A program made the position numbers and the translations under genes. A stretch of 5,324 nucleotides of DNA, from NCBI GenBank assembly GCA_021788685.1, contig JAJYKH010000221.1, positions 1 through 5,324 on the forward strand. The letters are read 5' to 3'. The number at the start of each line of letters is the position of its first letter. Position 1 is the first letter of the stretch. The DNA comes from Deltaproteobacteria bacterium (GTDB lineage: Bacteria > Desulfobacterota > Desulfobulbia > Desulfobulbales > UBA5123). This document shows positions 1-5,034 of this stretch, piece after piece. The notes below the pieces were generated by a model. The model had not been told where the DNA came from. It did no database searches and was given only the letters and a program-made list of their open reading frames with translations.

Positions 1-231
1 GGCGGTCCAGGAGATTTTAAAAGACGGCGCTGACCTCGGTATCAAGTTGCGGCCATCCTGGAAATGGGTTTTCGCTGCGGCGGGAGGCCCGCAGGGGACC
101 AAGCAAGGGAGCTCCCTGGGCGAATCCTGAAGGGACCCTCGCCGATGCCGTGAATGATAGCACCCGCGAGGGAGAGATCCAAGCCCCTTCCAGGCTCATT
201 ATCTTGCTGTTTACGAATGGTTTCCGTCCCG
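1..231. other. Left-edge stretch with no recognisable gene
   Basis: I recognise no gene here. One plus-strand frame is open from the edge (position 2) to a TGA at 128-130 and reads A-V-Q-E-I-L-K-D-G-A-D-L-G-I-K and onward. It could be the last 42 codons of a gene that begins outside the window, but I cannot assign it to a family. The minus-strand frame open across 17-235 has no recognisable motif. Given the gene remnants to its right, this may be more decayed sequence. Confidence 0.3.
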
Positions 232-363
232 GCAACCAGAAATGGGATCGGCCTGGGCCTGCCCATTGCCAAGAAGCTTATCGAAGCCCGCGACGGAAGG
301 CTGGAGGTTGACGAACGGCGAGGAGGCCTCCTTGAGGTACATGAAGCCATGCCCCGCGTGTGA
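232..363 (+). pseudogene. Histidine kinase ATP-binding domain remnant
   Basis: The plus-strand frame reads NGIGLGLPIAKKLIEARDG followed by RLEVDERRGG. This matches the G2 box and following helix of the HATPase_c domain of two-component sensor kinases, usually G-T-G-L-G-L-x-I-A-K-x-I-V-E-x-H-G-G-x-I. The usual H-G-G is replaced by R-D-G. The N, G1 and F boxes that should precede it are not visible upstream, and there is no dimerisation/phosphoacceptor helix, so only about 35 residues of a domain of over 100 survive. The frame ends at TGA 361-363, about where a kinase normally ends. It lies tail to tail with a P-type ATPase fragment on the other strand. A chance resemblance is possible but unlikely given the length of the match. 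Confidence 0.55.
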
Positions 364-403
364 TTGTGGTGCAGAGTGGCCGTGGCTCCGATTCGGGTGG
401 ATC

Positions 404-700
404 TCCCCCCCTCGCGGGTGAGCCCGCCGCGGGGCTCGTAGCCGACTCCCGCCACATCGTAGCGGTGGCCGGCCATAACCACCGTTTGCACGGTCATCTC
501 GTTGCGAGTCAAGGTGCCGGTCTTGTCCGAGCAGATGACGGTCACCGCGCTCAGGGTTTCCACCGCCGGCAGCCGCCGGATGATGGCGTTTCTCCGCGCC
601 ATCCGCTGCACCCCCGATGGTCAAGGTGATGGTAAGGGTGGCGGGGAGCCCCTACCAACATCAACCCCACCGCCGCCATGACATCCCCCCGGATTACCTC
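404..700 (-). pseudogene. P-type cation-transporting ATPase fragment
   Basis: Read right to left, this is the TM4-to-phosphorylation-site part of a P2-type (Ca2+/Na+/K+-class) ATPase. The order is RGDVMAAVGLMLV (691-653), GLPATLTITLTIG (651-613), then VQRMARRNAIIRRLPAVETL, VICSDKTGTLTRNEMTV and GYEPRGGLTREGG (611-405). The Asp of DKTGT, which forms the aspartyl-phosphate during transport, is encoded at 525-527. Two lesions break the frame. About 11 bases are missing at 652/653, removing the Ile-Pro-Glu of the conserved IPEGLP transport motif in TM4, and one extra base lies in the 5-C run at 611-615. The actuator domain should lie upstream (above 700) and the nucleotide-binding domain downstream (below 404); neither is seen. 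A whole enzyme has about 850-900 residues, so this is a remnant of roughly 100. Family and breakage are clear from sequence; the ion is not determined. Confidence 0.85.
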
Positions 701-881
701 GACGCCGGCTGTCGGGCGACGCCCGCCATGTCCGCCGCCGGTTCCCTCTCCAGGAGCGGCTGGACTCATCCCCGTCGAGTTGGTGGGGGCGTTGAAAAGG
801 AGATGCTCTGGGCCATGTCTCTGCAAATCGTTTCGGGGTATCCGGTCTGGCCGCCTGGGCGTATTCCCGGTTTCCCCTTAC

Positions 882-887
882 AGGAAG
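882..887 (+). promoter_or_regulatory. Ribosome binding site of the HgcB-like gene
   Basis: AGGAAG lies six bases before the ATG at 894. It supports that start over the earlier in-frame ATG at 678, which would add 72 residues unrelated to the ferredoxin. Confidence 0.6.
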
Positions 888-893
888 TTGAGA

Positions 894-1225
894 ATGTTCA
901 AGCTTGTCTATTTGCCGAATGTGGCAACCTTGCGGCTCGACCCGGAAAAATGCATCGGCTGCGGCATGTGCCGGGTGGTTTGCCCCCATGCCGCTTTCGG
1001 CCGTAAAGAGAAGAGCAGAAAGCCGTGATCCTGGAACGCGAGCCTGCATGGAATGCGGGGCCTGCGCCCAAAACTGCCCTGCGGAGGCCATCAGCGTCAA
1101 CGCCAACGTCGGTTGCGCTCGGGCGGTGATCAACGCCATGCTGGGCCGCCAGTGCAGCGGTTGCTGTTGCGTGGTGAAAGAGGGGTGCCGGCGGGAAGAA
1201 AATCGGCGGGGCGGGCTGCTGCTGA
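894..1225 (+). pseudogene. HgcB-like dicluster [4Fe-4S] ferredoxin, frameshifted
   Basis: The first frame (894-1028) gives Y-L-P-N-V-A-T-L-R-L-D and CIGCGMCRVVCPH. A second gives KAVILERE (1019-1042), and a third gives CMECGACAQNCPAEAISV and VGCARAVINAMLGR, ending near GCCCVVKEG. Three one-base changes restore one protein: a lost A in the A run at 1019-1021, a lost G at about 1042, and an extra G in the run at 1182-1185. The repaired product has 110 residues and ends ...GGAGCC at TGA 1223-1225. Cysteines 20/23/26/30 and 52/55/58/62 are in CxxCxxCxxxC spacing for two [4Fe-4S] clusters. Cys75 and the terminal Cys109-Cys110 pair match hallmark cysteines of HgcB, the ferredoxin that serves the corrinoid protein HgcA in mercury methylation. 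No HgcA (cap-helix motif N-V-W-C-A-A-G-K) is visible in the window, so a related non-mercury ferredoxin remains possible. As written, the gene would yield only a 44-residue product with one cluster motif. Confidence 0.75.
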
Positions 1226-1264
1226 TCACCTCAGAGAAGCGTTCAACCATAAGGAGTTCAAGAG

Positions 1265-1306
1265 ATGAGGCAAGAACGGTTTGTTTGTTTTCAAGCAGGA
1301 GGTTAG
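1265..1306 (+). CDS. Possible 13-codon leader or gene-start remnant
   Basis: An ATG at 1265 opens a 13-codon frame (MRQERFVCFQAGG, stop TAG 1304-1306) in the gap between the HgcB-like and methyltransferase remnants. A good AGGAG at 1252-1256 lies eight bases upstream of the ATG. I do not recognise the peptide. It may be the start of another decayed gene, a short leader, or chance. The ribosome binding site is the only positive evidence. Confidence 0.2.
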   Translation: MRQERFVCFQAGG

Positions 1307-1341
1307 GAAAGGAGTGAGAAGCCGTGACGCCCTTGGTACGA

Positions 1342-1350
1342 AGAGGGAAG
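1342..1350 (+). promoter_or_regulatory. Ribosome binding site of the methyltransferase remnant
   Basis: AGAGGGAAG ends five bases before the ATG at 1356 and supports that start over earlier in-frame codons from 1281, which encode no family-like sequence. Confidence 0.55.
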
Positions 1351-1355
1351 CGATC

Positions 1356-1991
1356 ATGAAGCCTAAAAATAAGCCGGAAACAGAGCAGAAATCCGACTGG
1401 GACGAGGTCTTCGCCAGGGAGCTGGCCTTCTTCGGCGAGGAGCCCAGCGAATTCGCCCGAGCCTCGCTGGACCTGCTCCGGAAAGAGGGGGGCGTTCGGT
1501 CCTGGAGCTGGGCTGCGGTCAGGGGCGGGATACCTTCCTGTTCGCCCGCAACGGTCTTGGGGTGACCGCCCTGGACTATTCGGCAAACGCCGTCGCGGCT
1601 GTCTCGGAGAAGGCAAGAAGAACCGGCCTCTCCCCCCTGATTCACGCGCAAGCCCACGACCTGGGAAATCCCCTCCCCCTCGCGGACGAATCCTTCGACG
1701 CTTGCTTCTCCCACATGCTGCTGTGCATGGAACTCTCCACCGCCGAGTCGGACCGGCACCCATCTCGGCGAGGACATCAACGAGATCGGCGGCTTCGCCG
1801 TTCACTCCTTCACGGAGGAGAAAATCCGCAAGCTGGCGAGGGGGTATGAGATCCTGAAGATCGACCGCCTGGAGGAGGGGCGCCTGCCCCGCGACTTTTT
1901 CTGTGTCACCCTGCGCAAGGCGGCGGCCCCGGCCGAAGCCGAGAAGGAGAAGACGGAGATGGGCAATCCGGCTTACTTAGCGGTCTGTTGA
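1356..1991 (+). pseudogene. Class I SAM-dependent methyltransferase, frameshifted and internally deleted
   Basis: The frame from ATG 1356 gives KSDWDEVFARELAFFGEEPS and LDLLRKEGG, then fails at the 6-G run 1487-1492. Adding one G gives KEGGRSVLELGCGQGRDT, whose LELGCGQG is the SAM-binding motif I of Rossmann-fold methyltransferases. The frame continues through VTALDYSANAV (motif II, acidic D) and ESFDACFSHMLLCMELSTAE to about 1749. It then jumps to TGTHLGEDINEIGGFAVHSF, KIRKLARGYEILKIDRLEE and RDFFCVTLRK, ending at TGA 1989-1991. Relatives have about 30 residues between the STAE-like and TGTH-like parts, including the R-V-L-R-P-G-G strand-turn. That block is missing here and the frame changes at the join, so both a point lesion and a deletion are present. 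The substrate cannot be told. The gene follows the HgcB-like remnant on the same strand after 130 bases and may once have been co-transcribed. Confidence 0.85.
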
Positions 1992-2016
1992 GGGGCCGTC
2001 GCCTCTGAACGGCCCC
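1992..2016. terminator. GC-rich stem-loop between convergent genes
   Basis: GGGGCCGT (1992-1999) and ACGGCCCC (2009-2016) form a perfect 8-bp stem with a 9-base loop. It begins directly after the methyltransferase stop and precedes the end of the minus-strand operon at 2041. Neither side has a T tract, so a standard Rho-independent terminator is not proven. It could act as a bidirectional terminator, stabilise 3' ends, or mark an element boundary. Confidence 0.5.
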
Positions 2017-2040
2017 CGGCACCCCTCACCGACAGGATCA

Positions 2041-2484
2041 TCAGCCTACCGCTTTTTCCATGCGAATAACACCTCCGCGTCCCTTTCGGTTTTCCTTCTC
2101 CTTGCCAACTCCCTTTTCCTCGGCCCCATGCCCTTCCCTGATCAGCTCCTGAATGCCGAGCGGCTCGTAATACCGGAACCCCACCGCTTCGCTCACCTTC
2201 GCGGCATAATCGGAGATAAGGATCGCGAGCTTCTTCCCTTCGTTCAGAATGGCTATCCCTTCCTCGAAGGAGACGCCGCGGGGCTCCCCCAGCTTCATCT
2301 TCAGATTCTGGAGAGCCATGTCGAGCTGCTTGAGCGAGTTGTGCATATCCCCGGTCACGGCGGAGTTCACCCGCATGACCCGGGCGTTGCGCTCCCTGGC
2401 CATGGTGACCTTCCGCTCCTGGATTTCTTCCGCCGAGAGCCGCGGCTTCTGCTCCTGCTGATCCCTGCTCTTCTTTTTGGCCAT
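2041..2484 (-). CDS. Small charged helical protein of the transfer operon
   Basis: This 147-residue protein is not recognised. It starts MAKKKSRDQQEQKPRLSAEE, is strongly charged up to about residue 38, and has a predicted helical middle (about 45-65, 75-115) with heptad-like hydrophobic spacing in MHNSLKQLDMALQNLKMKL. A Lys/Glu/Gly-rich tail covers 120-147. There is no signal peptide or membrane segment, so a cytoplasmic protein is expected. Length, charge and the central helix fit a small DNA-binding or adaptor protein, but no known fold is evident. It is the last gene of the minus-strand row, 44 bases after the membrane protein gene. GGGAGGGG (2490-2497) lies five bases before the ATG and fixes the start. 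The frame is intact, unlike the convergent genes to its left. Confidence 0.75.
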   Translation of the reverse strand: MAKKKSRDQQEQKPRLSAEEIQERKVTMARERNARVMRVNSAVTGDMHNSLKQLDMALQNLKMKLGEPRGVSFEEGIAILNEGKKLAILISDYAAKVSEAVGFRYYEPLGIQELIREGHGAEEKGVGKEKENRKGRGGVIRMEKAVG

Positions 2485-2489
2485 CGTTT

Positions 2490-2497
2490 CCCCTCCC
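2490..2497 (-). promoter_or_regulatory. Strong ribosome binding site of the 147-residue gene
   Basis: GGGAGGGG on the minus strand, five bases before the ATG at 2484. This gene therefore has its own strong site, as expected because it does not overlap the gene before it. Confidence 0.6.
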
Positions 2498-2503
2498 TCT
2501 TTT

Positions 2504-2528
2504 GAGATGTCGAAAAGAATTCCATCTC
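2504..2528 (-). promoter_or_regulatory. Short hairpin in the intergenic leader
   Basis: In the 44-base gap before the 147-residue gene, GAGATG and CATCTC form a 6-bp inverted repeat with a 13-base loop, ending just upstream of the ribosome binding site. It might tune translation or protect the transcript. The stem is short enough to be chance. Confidence 0.25.
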
Positions 2529-3248
2529 CTAATCGCCAGAAATCAGCCGCTCATTCGCCGCGGTGCGGTACCGCCGCCACCCGTCCCGGAGGAAGACGAC
2601 CAGGAAGGGCAGGACGGCTCCGGCGAGCAGGATGGAGGCCGAATTGGTGGCGGTGGGCACGAGATACGGCTTCACCTGCATGATCCGGTAGTAGGCCGGG
2701 CCGGCAAAGCTCCCGAAGTGCCTGACCAGGCCCCACACCCGGTGGGGCACGACCAGCCGGTCGAGCAGCAGGTAGCAGAAGTAGATCAGGCCGCTCTTGA
2801 CCACCAGGGCCAGGGTCCGGCCGGTGAGCAGCGCGGTGATCGCCCTTCTTGTCATGTTTCCGATCAGAAAGCGGCTGAGATAGGAGCAGATCCCGGTGTT
2901 CACGAGCACCGACAGGTAGGGAGCGCTCCAGAAGAAGATCCGGACCGACCAGTCCGTGCTCTCCATAGCCCTTTCAAACAGGTAGAACTCCAGGAGCGGC
3001 AGGACCAGGACCAGGAGGCCTTCCACGAAGCCGCTCCTGAAGCCCACCTCAAAGAGCGCCAGCCGCTGCTCCATCGTCAGAAAATCGGCGGGCAGCCCTT
3101 CCCCGCCGTCCTCCATGACGTAGTACTGCTGGACCTCCGAAATCGCGGTGACCAGGTTCCGGGGCTTCGCCACCCCTTCCCTTCCGGTTCTTGCCGCCAG
3201 CACCTGGGCGCTCACATCCTGCAACCCTTCCCCCACCGAATCAGGCAT
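2529..3248 (-). CDS. Polytopic membrane protein of the transfer operon
   Basis: The 239-residue product is not assigned to a named family. Residues 1-68 are soluble (including QQYYVMEDGG and DFLTMEQRLALFEVGF). Hydrophobic segments follow at about 73-92 (VEGLLVLVLPLLEFYLF), 103-124 (IFFWSAPYLSVLVNTG), 145-164 (LALVVKSGLIYFCYLLL) and 203-220 (SILLAGAVLPFLVVFL), so roughly four transmembrane helices are expected. The C-terminal end is basic and probably cytoplasmic (RDGWRRYRTAANERL). The ATG at 3248 overlaps the stop of the HD-domain gene by eight bases, and AGGAGGGG precedes it at ideal distance. The overlap suggests coupled translation and a shared function, possibly a membrane partner of the HD or coupling protein. 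That role is inferred from position only. Confidence 0.85.
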   Translation of the reverse strand: MPDSVGEGLQDVSAQVLAARTGREGVAKPRNLVTAISEVQQYYVMEDGGEGLPADFLTMEQRLALFEVGFRSGFVEGLLVLVLPLLEFYLFERAMESTDWSVRIFFWSAPYLSVLVNTGICSYLSRFLIGNMTRRAITALLTGRTLALVVKSGLIYFCYLLLDRLVVPHRVWGLVRHFGSFAGPAYYRIMQVKPYLVPTATNSASILLAGAVLPFLVVFLRDGWRRYRTAANERLISGD

Positions 3249-5034
3249 GCTCCCCTCCTGTTTTACTGATGGATGGTTTGACCGATCTGACCCGCTTCAA
3301 CCGCTCCGGCTTATATTTTTCCAGCTCCTCAACCGACCCGAACCAGTCCGCGTGAAACGGCGTATAAAGGCCCTTGGTTGTGCGGGTCAAACCGCTCCAT
3401 GCATTCTCGATGACCACATCGAAGAAGCCAGCAAAGTACCCTTCCTTGATCAGGCCCCTGGCGACGATTTCCTCTTCCCCTTCTCCGCCGCGCAGATGAG
3501 TCACCAGCGCCAGCATATAAAGCCGCATCCGCTCGTTTTTCTCCTGACTGGTGACGGTTTTCTCTTCAATATCGATGATGGGGTTGAAATTCACCTTCCC
3601 GGCCATTTTCCTGATGGCTCTTTCAAGAACGGGCGGCTGGCAGTAGACATACCCGTCCGGCATGGAGAAGGCTGTCCAGCAGCCGTTCCGAACGATGTTC
3701 AGGTCCTGCCTGATCTCCCGTTTCAGGATCTTTTCGTCATACCAATCGTCAAGGTCGGCGGTGGCGAGATCGGGCCTTTTGAATTCCCCGTCGCCTTTCT
3801 TCTCAGGCGCCGGGTCTTGACCGGTTTCGAGCCCGTTGGTCAAGGAGCCGCCGGTGGAGAGCTGATCGAGCATCTCCAGCTCCAGCTGGTCCGATTCACC
3901 CGAAAGGCCCGGAAGATGAGCAAGATAGGAATCAAGCCCTGCTTCTGACTCCTTTCCCCGCCTCCCCTCTTCCGGAGCCTTCCCGGCGGCCGGCTCTTTT
4001 CCTTCCCTGATGGAACTGTCTTCTCCCGGAGCGGGCTCCCCCTCGCCGGCCAGCGATTCCGCCGCCCCCTCGCCCGCACCTTTTGCCTGGTCTCCTTCCG
4101 CTGCTTCTTTGTTCAGTTCCGGAGGGACGAAGAACCTTTCGACCCTGTTCAACCGCCGCTCACTGGTGTAGGAAAGCCCACCCTCCTTCTGGCCATCCGC
4201 CGCATTTTCCGGGGTGTCGTCATCCACCTCCCAGCCCATCCCCTGCAGCTCGCTTTCCCGGGCCGATCGGTCGGCAAGGACCAGAATCTCGGCGAACAGG
4301 CCCATGTCCTTATGGGTTTTGTGATGCAGCTTCACCGCCTGCAGTATCTGTTTATGACGGGAGAGCTTTTTGAATCCCTCGATGCGTTCCGCCAGGTAGC
4401 TGGCGCTGGTGATGGCATGATCCGCGGTGAAATAGACCTGCCCCCGCATGGAGGGCAGCTTGCCCAGGTCGTGGGCCAGGGCTGCGATCAACCCGTCCGC
4501 CAGCACGTGGCGGAGCTTCCTTTCGGTGGTGATCTGGATCATGGCCGTGGCGACGTTGAGGGTATGATCGAGCAGCGTGATCCTGGAAAGCGCCCTGTAG
4601 GCTTTATCCCGCGAGGCGGCATCGCAATCGCCCCTGGTGTCCACCACCGAGGCGCAGTACCCTTCCTTGTCGAGCAGATCCAGAAGCCGGGCGCAGATCC
4701 CCTTCTGCGCAGGGGATCTTTCGAAATAAGGCGCCCTGTCGATATGGGCCTCGAAAAACTGGACGGTCTGCGGCAGTTTCAGCTTCGGGTAGTACCCTCC
4801 CGCCTCCTTCGTCAGACCCTCGGCGCGCCAGAGCCTCGCCAGATTTTCAAGCGAAGTCTGGCGCGAAAGCTCCTTTCCGGTCCAGAGCGGCACCAGGTGT
4901 TTGAGCTCCCATTTCGCATCGAGATCGATTTCGATGGTGTTCCTTTGCCGCCGCCGGCCGCCCAGAAGCAGGATGATCCAGGACACCGCGATCAGAAGAA
5001 TGCCCGCGGCGAGCGGGTGGGCATCACTGGGCAT
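3241..5034 (-). CDS. Membrane-anchored HD-domain protein, MobH/TraI_2-like layout
   Basis: The 597-residue product starts with a transmembrane segment (about residues 8-24, AAGILLIAVSWIILLLGG) followed by a basic stop R-R-R-Q-R, so the body should face the cytoplasm. An HD-superfamily metal-dependent domain follows at about 140-265. It includes LLDHTLNVA (His157), ALAHDLGKLP (His188-Asp189), TADHAITSASYL (His206), KLHH (His237-His238) and LADRS (Asp255), a full set of metal ligands. Residues about 270-425 are a low-complexity Glu/Gly/Ala/Lys linker. The C-terminal part (about 426-570), with WTAFSMPDGYVYCQPPVLER, has a winged-helix-like look. TM aside, the order HD, linker, C-terminal domain resembles MobH relaxases (TraI_2 plus TraI_2_C) of SXT-type elements, which also sit beside the coupling protein. 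The expected Ser-Glu-x-His-His-His cluster before the HD motif is absent here (Y-R-A-L-S-R-I-T), so relaxase activity is not shown. It could instead be a nucleotide phosphohydrolase. ATG 5034 overlaps the upstream gene by 11 bases; a TTG at 5142 was not chosen. Confidence 0.85.
   Translation of the reverse strand: MPSDAHPLAAGILLIAVSWIILLLGGRRRQRNTIEIDLDAKWELKHLVPLWTGKELSRQTSLENLARLWRAEGLTKEAGGYYPKLKLPQTVQFFEAHIDRAPYFERSPAQKGICARLLDLLDKEGYCASVVDTRGDCDAASRDKAYRALSRITLLDHTLNVATAMIQITTERKLRHVLADGLIAALAHDLGKLPSMRGQVYFTADHAITSASYLAERIEGFKKLSRHKQILQAVKLHHKTHKDMGLFAEILVLADRSARESELQGMGWEVDDDTPENAADGQKEGGLSYTSERRLNRVERFFVPPELNKEAAEGDQAKGAGEGAAESLAGEGEPAPGEDSSIREGKEPAAGKAPEEGRRGKESEAGLDSYLAHLPGLSGESDQLELEMLDQLSTGGSLTNGLETGQDPAPEKKGDGEFKRPDLATADLDDWYDEKILKREIRQDLNIVRNGCWTAFSMPDGYVYCQPPVLERAIRKMAGKVNFNPIIDIEEKTVTSQEKNERMRLYMLALVTHLRGGEGEEEIVARGLIKEGYFAGFFDVVIENAWSGLTRTTKGLYTPFHADWFGSVEELEKYKPERLKRVRSVKPSISKTGGEHA
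3252..3259 (-). promoter_or_regulatory. Ribosome binding site fixing the membrane-protein start
   Basis: AGGAGGGG lies three bases before ATG 3248, inside the last codons of the HD-domain gene. It confirms that the eight-base gene overlap is real. Confidence 0.65.

Noticed and set aside
321..332. 12-bp palindrome AGGAGGCCTCCT as an operator
   Set aside because: It lies inside the kinase remnant, with no promoter or intact gene next to it; one short GC-rich palindrome is not enough for a regulatory call.
792..820. TTGAAA as a -35 box for the HgcB-like gene
   Set aside because: No acceptable -10 box is found at the right distance (ATGTCT only).
621..1805. Long minus-strand open frame of 394 codons
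   Set aside because: It lies antisense to the ferredoxin and methyltransferase remnants, is rich in Arg/Pro/Gly/Ser typical of shadow frames in GC-rich DNA, and has no recognisable domain.
2502..3269. Plus-strand 255-codon frame opposite the membrane protein
   Set aside because: His/Gln/Asp/Pro-rich composition without domains; it is the complement of a well-supported gene with its own ribosome binding site.
3148..3948. Plus-strand 266-codon frame opposite the HD-domain gene
   Set aside because: It is a shadow of the HD gene; there is no domain and no supporting start signal.
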